Of a stretch of 11,897 nucleotides of DNA, positions 1-6,010 are shown piece by piece (positions within the stretch are counted from its first letter, which is position 1; every line of letters starts with the position of its first letter). The translations under genes were made by a program, and so were the position numbers. The stretch comes from an uncultured bacterium. Its GTDB lineage: Bacteria; Bacillota; Clostridia; Oscillospirales; Ruminococcaceae. The stretch lies in NCBI GenBank assembly GCA_905215595.1, contig CAJMQZ010000061.1, forward strand, positions 1 through 11,897. The letters are read 5' to 3'. The notes beneath the pieces were generated by a model. The model saw nothing but the letters and a program-made list of their open reading frames with translations, made no database searches and was not told the DNA's origin.

Positions 1-43
1 CCCTTCCCCTCTAAAAGCGGCCTTGCTTCTGTTCTTGTCTGTT

Positions 44-72
44 ATTATAGCTATCTGTGTTCAAATCCGCAA
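44..72 (-). promoter_or_regulatory. Sigma-A-type promoter reading off the left edge
   Basis: On the minus strand there is a -35 box TTGCGG (67-72), a 17-base spacer and a perfect -10 box TATAAT (44-49). It points toward position 1, so it most likely drives a gene beyond the window. The MATE gene ends upstream at 218 with no clear terminator between, so read-through from that gene is also possible. The -10 box and spacing are strong; the -35 box is average. Confidence 0.6.
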
Positions 73-213
73 TTCACAAACCGTCCATACTTTTGGGCGC
101 TTTTTCTCGGCTTTGTCGATACTTTCCACAAAAATTTTAGCGCGTTTTTGTGCACTATTTCAAATTGTTCATTTTATTTATCTGTGGCATGAAATGAATT
201 CACAATTCACAAA
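70..213. repeat. Direct repeat CAATTCACAAA, two copies
   Basis: The 11-base sequence CAATTCACAAA occurs at 70-80 and again at 203-213. The second copy is preceded by an extra half copy (GAATTCAC). One copy overlaps the -35 region of the leftward promoter. It could be a regulator binding repeat or chance in AT-rich DNA; the sequence alone does not decide. Confidence 0.35.
134..163 (-). promoter_or_regulatory. Second possible leftward promoter
   Basis: On the minus strand TTGAAA (158-163) and TAAAAT (134-139) are separated by 18 bases. It lies about 90 bases upstream of the stronger leftward promoter and points the same way. The surrounding DNA is AT-rich, so chance matches are more likely here than in the coding regions. 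Confidence 0.35.
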
Positions 214-217
214 AGGG

Positions 218-1639
218 TTACAGGGTGTCCATCTCGGCGTCGGCGGCAAATTCGGCCTCGGCGCGGATCTCGGCGGCCTGTCCCTCGGCTTCGGCAGCGG
301 CCACCGGCTCTGCCAGTGCCTTGCGGATGGCGGTGACGTAGAACACCATGGAAAGTGCCGTGCCGATGCACCAGCCCACAGGCCATGCCATCCAGATGCC
401 GGTGGAGCCCAGCGCGGTGGCGCTGAGCACGGCGGCAATGCCCACGCGCAGGATCAGGTCGGTGAAGGTGGCGATCATAAACCGCACCATCAGGCCGCAG
501 CCGCGCAGGATGCCGTCTGCCACCAGCTTGACCGACACCACAAAGTAGAAGGGAGAGAGGATGCGCAAAAACAGCATACCGGTGTCAATGGCAGGGCCCT
601 GCGGGTCGTTCATGAACAGCAGCAGCAAAAAGCGGCCAAAGAAGAAGTACAGCACCACCAGCGGCACGCACAGCAGCCACACCAGATTGCGGCCTGCGCC
701 AAAGCCCTCCTTCACGCGGTCCATCTTGCCTGCACCCATGTTCTGGGAGGTGTAGTTGGAGATGCCGTTGCCCAGAGTGGTAAAGGAGGTGATGACCATG
801 TTGTTCAGCTTGACGGCGGCAGAATAGCCTGCAATGACGCTGGCACCAAAGGTGTTGATGATGCTCTGCAGGATAATGTTGCCCACCGAGACAAAGCTCT
901 GCTGCAGGATGCTGGGCACAGCCACCACGGCCACCTTGCCCAGCATATTCCACGAGAACAGCTGCACAGGACCCTCGGTGCGGAAGGCGCGGATGCGGCG
1001 GAACACCACCACCATGGCCAGCACGCAGCTGACACCCTGACACAGGAAGGTAGCCCATGCCACACCGGCAATGCCCATCTTGAAACCGGCCACGAACAGG
1101 ATGTCCACGCCGATGTTGGACAAAGAAGAGACTGCAAGGAAGTAGAAGGGGGTCTTGCTGTCACCAAGGGCAGAGAAGATGCCGGTGGCAATGTTGTAGA
1201 AGAACATGAAGGGCAGGCCCAGAACGTAGATGTCCAGATACAGCGCGGAATCCGCAAGGATCTCCTCCGGGGTGTTGATCAGCTCCAGCAGGGCGTCGCA
1301 GCCAAACAGGCCAATGCCCATCAGCACGGCGCACAGCACCGCAGAGCCGATGAGGGAGGTGTAGACCGAGGTCTTCATCTCGCGGTATTCCTTTGCGCCA
1401 AAGTAGCGGGACACGATGACCGAGCAGCCGATGTTGCAGCCAAAGGCAAAGGCGATGAAGATCAGGGTGATCTCGTAGCTGTTGCCCACCGCAGCCAGCG
1501 CATTTTCACCGATGAACTTGCCCGCTACCAGACTATCCGCGATGTTGTACAACTGCTGGAAAATGATGCTGCCGAACATGGGCAGACAGAATTGCCACAA
1601 TACCTGTGACGGCTTGCCCACCGTCAGATCCTTATTCAT
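218..1639 (-). CDS. MATE-family multidrug/sodium or proton antiporter
   Basis: This is a 473-residue polytopic membrane protein of the MATE family, which exports drugs or metabolites using a sodium or proton gradient. The family is recognised from the N-terminal block (FGSIIFQQLYNIADSL, about residues 22-37), the GCSVIVSRYFGAKEY block near residues 70-85, and the repeated second half (QQSFVSVGNIILQSIINTFG) typical of the two six-helix bundles. The length is normal for the family plus an unusual tail: the last 34 residues or so are rich in Ala and Glu and highly acidic, after the final helix. The ATG start at 1639 is set by a strong GAGGAGG site (1649-1655) nine bases upstream. A promoter lies at 1698-1726. 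The gene is divergent from enolase and appears monocistronic. The substrate cannot be told from sequence. Confidence 0.93.
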   Translation of the reverse strand: MNKDLTVGKPSQVLWQFCLPMFGSIIFQQLYNIADSLVAGKFIGENALAAVGNSYEITLIFIAFAFGCNIGCSVIVSRYFGAKEYREMKTSVYTSLIGSAVLCAVLMGIGLFGCDALLELINTPEEILADSALYLDIYVLGLPFMFFYNIATGIFSALGDSKTPFYFLAVSSLSNIGVDILFVAGFKMGIAGVAWATFLCQGVSCVLAMVVVFRRIRAFRTEGPVQLFSWNMLGKVAVVAVPSILQQSFVSVGNIILQSIINTFGASVIAGYSAAVKLNNMVITSFTTLGNGISNYTSQNMGAGKMDRVKEGFGAGRNLVWLLCVPLVVLYFFFGRFLLLLFMNDPQGPAIDTGMLFLRILSPFYFVVSVKLVADGILRGCGLMVRFMIATFTDLILRVGIAAVLSATALGSTGIWMAWPVGWCIGTALSMVFYVTAIRKALAEPVAAAEAEGQAAEIRAEAEFAADAEMDTL

Positions 1640-1697
1640 TGCAAAAATCCTCCTCTATAACGACTATAAATGGGAAAACAGCGCAAACGCCGCAACC

Positions 1698-1726
1698 AGT
1701 ATAGAACCGAGCTGCCAAAAAGTAAA
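1698..1726 (-). promoter_or_regulatory. Promoter of the MATE gene
   Basis: The minus strand reads TTTACT (1721-1726), a 17-base spacer, then TATACT (1698-1703). Transcription would start near 1690 and give a leader of about 50 bases before the MATE start codon. Spacing is ideal and the -10 box has one mismatch to consensus. Confidence 0.55.
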
Positions 1727-1874
1727 GAGAATTTTTGGTATATCTGCCATATAAAAAACACATGGTAAACATAACGTATCCCCACTGCCGCAAGAGGGCA
1801 GACTGTAAACGGGTTTTCCACGGCGGTTTGCGTTCCCGTTAAAAATTTAGGTCTGCAAACATCCGCACCGGCTC

Positions 1875-1903
1875 TTGCGCCGGGGCGCAAAGCGTGGTAG
1901 GAT
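1875..1903 (+). promoter_or_regulatory. Candidate enolase promoter (extended -10 type)
   Basis: TTGCGC (1875-1880) is followed after 17 bases by TAGGAT (1898-1903), with a TG just before the -10 box as in extended -10 promoters. A start near 1910 would place the 16-bp palindrome right at the transcription start. An alternative is TTGATG (1905-1910) with TATCTA (1927-1932) at a 16-base spacing, which would put the palindrome between the boxes. Neither is a perfect match. Confidence 0.4.
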
Positions 1904-1912
1904 ATTGATGGT

Positions 1913-1928
1913 TAGTTATATATAACTA
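1913..1928. promoter_or_regulatory. Perfect 16-bp palindrome, likely operator
   Basis: TAGTTATATATAACTA is a perfect inverted repeat with no spacer. It sits just downstream of, or within, the enolase promoter and about 75 bases before the enolase start. Its size and symmetry suit a dimeric helix-turn-helix repressor such as the MarR or TetR type, but the regulator cannot be named from the site. Confidence 0.5.
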
Positions 1929-1979
1929 TCTAAACAGAGCAGTTCCCCCTCTGCCCGCCCGGGCAGTATGGGAGAGAAA

Positions 1980-2006
1980 ATGATATTCAGGAGGGTTTCA
2001 AGATGA
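1980..2006 (+). CDS. Possible 8-residue leader peptide overlapping the enolase start
   Basis: ATG at 1980 opens a frame encoding MIFRRVSR whose TGA (2004-2006) overlaps the enolase ATG (2003-2005) as ATGA. A GGGAGAG site (1970-1976) lies just upstream, although its spacing is short. Two adjacent AGG arginine codons of this frame are themselves the enolase ribosome binding site, so a ribosome translating the leader would pass over it. This layout suits translational coupling. It may also be chance; there is no evidence of translation. Confidence 0.3.
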   Translation: MIFRRVSR

Positions 2007-3289
2007 ATTATCTGGAAATTGAATCTGTTGTAGGCCGCGAGATCTTAGACTCCCGCGGAAACCCCACCGTGGAAGCCGAGATCACGCTGGCGGACGGCAC
2101 TGTGGCGCGCGGCTGTGCCCCTTCCGGTGCATCCACCGGCGAGTTTGAGGCGCTGGAGCTGCGGGACGGCGACAAGAGCCGCTACTTGGGCAAGGGCGTG
2201 ACCAAGGCGGTGGAGAACATCAACACGGTCATTGCAGACGCAGTGGTGGGCATGGATGCCTCCGACATTTACGCCGTGGACGCCGCCATGATCAAGGCAG
2301 ACGGCACCAAGGATAAGTCCAATCTGGGCGCAAACGCCATTCTGGCGGTGTCCATTGCAGCCTGCCGCGCAGCAGCCGCTTCGCTGGAAATGCCGCTGTA
2401 CCGTTTTCTGGGCGGCGTAAATGGTAACCGCCTGCCCGTGCCCATGATGAACATCCTGAACGGCGGCGCACACGCCGCCAACACCGTGGATACGCAGGAG
2501 TTCATGATCATGCCGGTGGGCGCACCTTCCTTTAAAGAAGCGCTGCGCTGGTGCGCCGAGGTGTTCCACGCGCTGGCTGCCATTCTGAAGTCCAAGGGTC
2601 TGGCTACCTCCGTAGGCGATGAGGGCGGCTTTGCACCCAACCTTTCCAGCGACGAGGAGACCATCGAGACCATTCTGGCTGCCATCGAAAAGGCGGGCTA
2701 TCTGCCGGGCAGGGACTTTATGCTGGCAATGGACGCCGCCGCCTCCGAGTGGAAGAGCCCCAAGGGCAAGGGCTTCTACAAGCTGCCCAAGGCGGGCACC
2801 GAGTTCACCTCTGCCGAGCTGATCGCGCACTGGAAGAGTCTTGTGGAAAAGTACCCCATCATCTCCATCGAGGACGGTCTGGACGAAGAGGACTGGGAGG
2901 GCTGGCAGCAGATGACCCGCGAGCTGGGCGGCAAGGTGCAGTTGGTGGGCGACGACCTGTTTGTGACCAACACCGAGCGTCTGGCAAAGGGCATCCAGCT
3001 GGGTGCGGGCAACGCTATCCTGATCAAACTGAACCAGATCGGCTCTGTCTCCGAGACCTTGGAAGCCATCAAAATGGCACACAAGGCCGGTTACAACGCC
3101 ATCAGCTCCCACCGCTCCGGCGAGACCGAGGACACCACCATTGCGGACTTGGCGGTGGCGCTGAACACCTGCCAGATCAAGACCGGTGCCCCCAGCCGCA
3201 CCGAGCGTGTGGCAAAGTACAACCAGCTGCTGCGCATTGAGGAGCAGCTGGGCGAAAGCGCCGTCTACCCCGGCATGGAAGCGTTTTAA
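2003..3289 (+). CDS. eno: Enolase (phosphopyruvate hydratase)
   Basis: Enolase converts 2-phosphoglycerate to phosphoenolpyruvate in glycolysis in the cytoplasm and needs magnesium. At 428 residues it has the usual bacterial length. Family landmarks are in order: the N-terminal LDSRGNPTVE block, the SGASTG loop (41-46), the GDEGGFAPNL block with the catalytic Glu at 207, magnesium ligands near Asp244, Glu290 and Asp317, the catalytic Lys342 in LIKLNQIGS, and the SHRSGETEDT signature at 369-378. Nothing is missing. The ATG start is fixed by AGGAGGG seven bases upstream. The gene stands alone on the plus strand rather than in a glycolytic cluster. It has no convincing terminator directly after it, so transcripts may continue into the small reading frames at 3449-3648. 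Confidence 0.98.
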   Translation: MNYLEIESVVGREILDSRGNPTVEAEITLADGTVARGCAPSGASTGEFEALELRDGDKSRYLGKGVTKAVENINTVIADAVVGMDASDIYAVDAAMIKADGTKDKSNLGANAILAVSIAACRAAAASLEMPLYRFLGGVNGNRLPVPMMNILNGGAHAANTVDTQEFMIMPVGAPSFKEALRWCAEVFHALAAILKSKGLATSVGDEGGFAPNLSSDEETIETILAAIEKAGYLPGRDFMLAMDAAASEWKSPKGKGFYKLPKAGTEFTSAELIAHWKSLVEKYPIISIEDGLDEEDWEGWQQMTRELGGKVQLVGDDLFVTNTERLAKGIQLGAGNAILIKLNQIGSVSETLEAIKMAHKAGYNAISSHRSGETEDTTIADLAVALNTCQIKTGAPSRTERVAKYNQLLRIEEQLGESAVYPGMEAF

Positions 3290-3448
3290 GTAAGACGATT
3301 TGGAATGCCCTTCGTGGAAGCCCGAGAGGTTTTTTCCAATATTTACCACCACGGCATTTGCAATCCTGCGGCAGGCCGGTTCGTATATAAAGCAGACCGG
3401 CACCCGGCAGCAGTCGGGACGGAATGAAACGAAAGGAGCAACCCTTCC

Positions 3449-3541
3449 ATGTTTCAAAGCCTTGGGCCGCTGCTCAGCCTTTTGGGCGACGGCAGCTTGA
3501 CAAAGCTGCTTCTGTTTTTGCTAAAGGGGCTTTTTGCCTGA
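3449..3541 (+). CDS. Small hydrophobic 30-residue peptide, unknown
   Basis: A short frame begins at an ATG ten bases after a consensus AAAGGAG site (3432-3438) and ends with TGA at 3541. The peptide is 30 residues with 12 leucines and only three charged residues (Asp14, Lys19, Lys26). The segment from residue 17 on (SLTKLLLFLLKGLF) could insert in the membrane or form an amphipathic helix. There is no signal peptide or double-glycine leader. It lies 159 bases after enolase and 26 bases before a second small frame, and a strong terminator follows. I do not recognise a family. Possible roles are a small membrane peptide, a type I toxin-like peptide or a leaderless secreted peptide; all of these are guesses. 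Chance is possible but the paired ribosome sites argue against it. Confidence 0.5.
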   Translation: MFQSLGPLLSLLGDGSLTKLLLFLLKGLFA

Positions 3542-3567
3542 AACGGACGGTCTGAAAGGAGAATACC

Positions 3568-3648
3568 ATGCTGATCGTATTGGAGCATCTGCTGGGTCGG
3601 ATCAACCTGCCCGGTATGTGGTGGATCATCGCAGAGCGCTGGCTGTGA
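3568..3648 (+). CDS. Small 26-residue tryptophan-rich peptide, unknown
   Basis: ATG at 3568 follows a consensus AAAGGAG (3555-3561) by six bases, and the frame ends with TGA at 3648. The peptide is 26 residues: a hydrophobic start (MLIVLEHLLGRI), a Pro-Gly turn at 15-16, and a Trp-rich end (MWWIIAERWL). Its net charge is near zero. It is in a different frame from the preceding small peptide and does not resemble it, but the two ribosome-site regions look alike. The terminator at 3662 begins 13 bases after the stop, as expected for the last gene of a transcript. No family is recognised and no function is proposed. Confidence 0.5.
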   Translation: MLIVLEHLLGRINLPGMWWIIAERWL

Positions 3649-3661
3649 TGTGACGCCCCGC

Positions 3662-3695
3662 AAAGCCGCTGCACTTTTTGTGCGGCGGCTTTTTT
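3662..3695 (+). terminator. Strong rightward intrinsic terminator
   Basis: A 13-pair stem (left arm 3662-3674, right arm 3680-3692, one G-T pair) encloses a five-T loop and is followed by T up to 3695. The reverse strand lacks a long T-run, so it acts rightward. It ends the transcript carrying the two small frames, perhaps starting at enolase. Confidence 0.85.
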
Positions 3696-3733
3696 GCTGC
3701 GCGGAACGGTCTGGAATGCCCCGCCGGACTAAG

Positions 3734-3812
3734 CCCTCTCAGGCGCTGACTGGCAGAAACAAAAAAGCTCCCCCGAGGGGGAGCTGGCATCGCACAGCGA
3801 TGACTGAGAGGG
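3734..3812. repeat. Nested palindromic element, probably a dispersed repeat
   Basis: Outer arms CCCTCTCAG (3734-3742) and CTGAGAGGG (3804-3812) enclose a GC-rich hairpin (3766-3785) and a smaller CATCGC/GCGATG hairpin (3788-3802). From memory, elements beginning CCCTCTCAGTCA with an inner CTCCCCC hairpin recur between genes in Faecalibacterium and relatives. That recollection is not verified here. The element sits directly behind the histidine kinase stop codon and supplies its terminator. Confidence 0.55.
3760..3785 (-). terminator. Intrinsic terminator of the signalling operon
   Basis: On the minus strand the arms AGCTCCCCC and GGGGGAGCT (3777-3785 and 3766-3774) form a nine-pair stem with a two-base loop, followed by a run of T (A at 3761-3766 on the plus strand). 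It lies about 30 bases after the kinase stop codon and has the right polarity to end that operon. Confidence 0.85.
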
Positions 3813-3814
3813 TC

Positions 3815-5971
3815 TTATTGCAGCGCTTCGTCCAACACCTGCAGCAGGTGCTGGATATCCAGCGGCTTTGCGATATGGCCGTTCATACCGGCCTTCAGGG
3901 CGTTCTGCCTGTCCTCTTCAAAGGCGTTGGCGGTCATGGCAAAAATGGGGATGCCCGCCTTGCGGGGGTCGGGCAGGGCACGGATACGCCGGGTGGCTTC
4001 GTAGCCGTCCATCCGGGGCATCTGGATGTCCATTAAGATCAGGTCGTACTGCCCGGGCGCAGCCTGCTCCATCTTTTCCACCGCTTCAACGCCATCCTCG
4101 GCGGTATCCACAAGGAAGCCTGTTTCCTTCAGGATCTCCACGGCGATCTCCCGGTTCAGGGCGTTATCCTCCACCAGCAGCAGATGCTTGCCGGCAAAGC
4201 TTGCCTTAGGCTGCAAAGCGGGCGTCTGGGTCGGCTGCACCCGGAAGGGCTCTGCCAGCACCTTGCGCAGCTCCGAGAGGAAGAGCGGCTTTTCACAGAA
4301 GGCGGTCACGCCTGCGGCGCGCGCCTCCTCCTCGATATCTGCCCAGTCATAGGCGGTCAGGATGATGATGGGGCAGCTGTCCCCGATGACCTTGCGGATC
4401 TGCCGCACGATCTCAATGCCGTTCATATCCGGGATGAGCCAGTCGATGATATACACACTGAAGGCATCGCCCTGTTCCACGGCGTACTTGGTGCGGATGA
4501 CTGCTTCCTTGCCGGAGATGGTCCACTCCGGCCGCATGCCGATCTTGGAAAGCATGGTGCTGACGCTCAGACAGGTGTTGGTGTCGTCGTCTGCCACCAG
4601 TGCCCGCAGCCCTTCCAGCTGGGGCAGCTGTTTGATCTCCACCTTCTGCCCGCTGAGGGGAAAGCAGAGGTTCACGATGAACTCACTGCCCTTGCCCGGC
4701 TCACTTTCAAGGGCGATGGTGCCGCCCATCAGGTCCACGATGTTCTTGGTGATGGAAAGGCCCAGACCCGTGCCCTGAATGCCGCTGACGGTGGAGCTTT
4801 CCTCCCGGGCAAACTCCTCAAAGATATGCTTCTGGAACTCCTTATTGATGCCGATGCCGTTATCCTTGATGCGGAACTCATAGTTGCCGCAGCCCTTGGG
4901 CGCACCGGGCTTCTGGGCAATGCGGATGCTCACCATGCCACCGGTGGGGGTGAACTTGACGGCATTGGAAAGAATGTTCAGCAGCACCTGATTCAGCCGC
5001 AGCGGGTCGGTGATGATGTCCTCGTCCACCACGTCCATGGTGTCGATGAACAGCGACAACCGTTTGGAGCTGATATTGGGCTGGATGATGGAGCGCACAT
5101 CGTGCACGAGATCCGGCAGGTGCACTGCCTTTTCCTCGATCTTCACCTTGCCGCTCTCAATGCGGCTCATGTCCAGCACATCATTGATGAGGGAGAGCAG
5201 GTGCTGGCTGGAGGTGGAGATCTTTTTCAGGTAGTCCAGCACCTGTTCCTTATTCTCAACATGGGTCGCCGCCAGCGAGGTGAAGCCGATAATGGCGTTC
5301 ATCGGGGTGCGGATGTCGTGGCTCATGTTGAACAAGAACTCCCGCTTGGCGCGGTTTGCCGCTGCCTCGTGCCGGACGGCAAGTTCCAGCTTGCGGTTCT
5401 GCTCCTCCAGCCGGGCGTGGTATTCCCGCTCCTGCTCCTTTTTTTGCTGCTCCGCAGCCTTTATGGAGCGATAGCGCAGCATTTGCAGCACTGCCACGCA
5501 GCTCAGATAGAGGATCAGCGCAGCCAGCAGCGTGCTGCTGGTATTGCGGAACACCGATTTTTCGCTGATATAGAGATACAGGTCAAAATTCCGTCCGTTG
5601 CTGTACATCCCGAAATAGCAGCCGGAATTTGCCCAGTCGCGGGTGTGGGTCAAGGTATCGGGCGCACCGGCTTTGCGGATGCCCTGCACCAGCGGGCTGT
5701 TCGTGGTGTACAGTCCGATGAGGCTCGGGTCGTTTGCGGCGATCACCTTGTTGTCCTGCACGATAAAGATGGTGCCGCTGATGTTCCGGGGGTAGCCGTC
5801 CAGCACGCTTTGGATGGACAAGGCTGCGCCCTCCACAAACTCCGGCGGGGTCACCCGGTACGCCAGCAGCACGGCATCCCCCGCTGCGGCGCGGCGGGTG
5901 GCAATGTCCACCGCCGTACCATCCTGTAACAGAATGCGCTTGAGGTAGGTCTTTTGCGGGTTTTGCAGCAC
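3815..5971 (-). CDS. Hybrid sensor histidine kinase, C-terminal part (rest of gene beyond an in-frame amber codon)
   Basis: This 718-residue frame is the main part of a hybrid histidine kinase. In order it has the second half of an extracellular sensor region (1-140), a membrane helix (about 145-167), a coiled-coil linker, a HisKA domain with phospho-acceptor His218 in NMSHDIRTP, and an ATPase domain with Asn336, DNGIGI (370-375) and GTGLGL (401-406). Two receivers follow: REC1 with Asp510, Thr539 and Lys561, and REC2 with Asp648, Thr680 and Lys702. No Hpt domain follows. The GTG at 5971 has no ribosome site at a usable distance and is only the first possible start after the amber codon at 6008-6010; the frame continues unbroken across it into the N-terminal piece. 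Without that piece, this fragment lacks its first membrane helix. It is either a pseudogene remnant or needs read-through. Confidence 0.85.
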   Translation of the reverse strand: MLQNPQKTYLKRILLQDGTAVDIATRRAAAGDAVLLAYRVTPPEFVEGAALSIQSVLDGYPRNISGTIFIVQDNKVIAANDPSLIGLYTTNSPLVQGIRKAGAPDTLTHTRDWANSGCYFGMYSNGRNFDLYLYISEKSVFRNTSSTLLAALILYLSCVAVLQMLRYRSIKAAEQQKKEQEREYHARLEEQNRKLELAVRHEAAANRAKREFLFNMSHDIRTPMNAIIGFTSLAATHVENKEQVLDYLKKISTSSQHLLSLINDVLDMSRIESGKVKIEEKAVHLPDLVHDVRSIIQPNISSKRLSLFIDTMDVVDEDIITDPLRLNQVLLNILSNAVKFTPTGGMVSIRIAQKPGAPKGCGNYEFRIKDNGIGINKEFQKHIFEEFAREESSTVSGIQGTGLGLSITKNIVDLMGGTIALESEPGKGSEFIVNLCFPLSGQKVEIKQLPQLEGLRALVADDDTNTCLSVSTMLSKIGMRPEWTISGKEAVIRTKYAVEQGDAFSVYIIDWLIPDMNGIEIVRQIRKVIGDSCPIIILTAYDWADIEEEARAAGVTAFCEKPLFLSELRKVLAEPFRVQPTQTPALQPKASFAGKHLLLVEDNALNREIAVEILKETGFLVDTAEDGVEAVEKMEQAAPGQYDLILMDIQMPRMDGYEATRRIRALPDPRKAGIPIFAMTANAFEEDRQNALKAGMNGHIAKPLDIQHLLQVLDEALQ

Positions 5972-6007
5972 GTTCAGCGCGGCTTGCTCCCGCAGAGATT
6001 CCGCAAA

Positions 6008-6010
6008 CTA
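6008..6010 (-). other. In-frame amber codon interrupting the histidine kinase
   Basis: The minus strand reads GGC TAT GCA TAG TTT GCG, and the frame on both sides encodes one continuous sensor kinase. A single C-to-T change of a CAG glutamine codon would create it. The stop lies in a perfect 10-bp palindrome CTATGCATAG (6004-6013 region). No frameshift is involved. Confidence 0.85.

Larger units (their letters stand above)
1640..2002. other. Divergent intergenic region between MATE gene and enolase
   Basis: This 363-base spacer carries control signals for both flanking genes. Near the left is the MATE promoter and ribosome site. In the middle is an inverted repeat AACGGG (1808-1813) and CCCGTT (1835-1840) followed by an A/T run, which may be a weak hairpin. 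The enolase side holds TTGCGCC/GGCGCAA arms two bases apart (1875-1890), a candidate promoter, a 16-bp palindrome, a CTGCCC/GGGCAG hairpin in the leader (1951-1966), a possible leader peptide and the enolase AGGAGGG site (1989-1995). No gene of normal size is supported here. Confidence 0.6.

Noticed and set aside
23..1609. A 528-codon open frame on the plus strand opposite the MATE gene.
   Set aside because: It mirrors a real membrane-protein gene. It is His/Gln/Gly-rich with no recognisable motif and no ribosome site. GC-rich third positions remove stops from the opposite strand.
1636..1890. An 84-codon minus-strand frame covering the MATE promoter and ribosome site.
   Set aside because: It runs through the promoter and Shine-Dalgarno of the MATE gene and has no ribosome site of its own.
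3358..3391. A possible promoter for the small peptides (TTGCAA and TATATAA).
   Set aside because: The spacing is 20 bases or more, too long for a standard promoter; transcription may instead continue from enolase.
2045..3457. A 470-codon minus-strand frame opposite enolase.
   Set aside because: Enolase is certain on the other strand, and this frame has no family features and no ribosome site.
3300..3500. A 66-codon plus-strand frame directly after enolase.
   Set aside because: It has no ribosome site, its sequence is not protein-like, and it overlaps the better supported small frame at 3449.
4184..5929. A 581-codon plus-strand frame opposite the histidine kinase.
   Set aside because: Antisense shadow of conserved kinase and receiver domains; composition is typical of a reversed coding strand.
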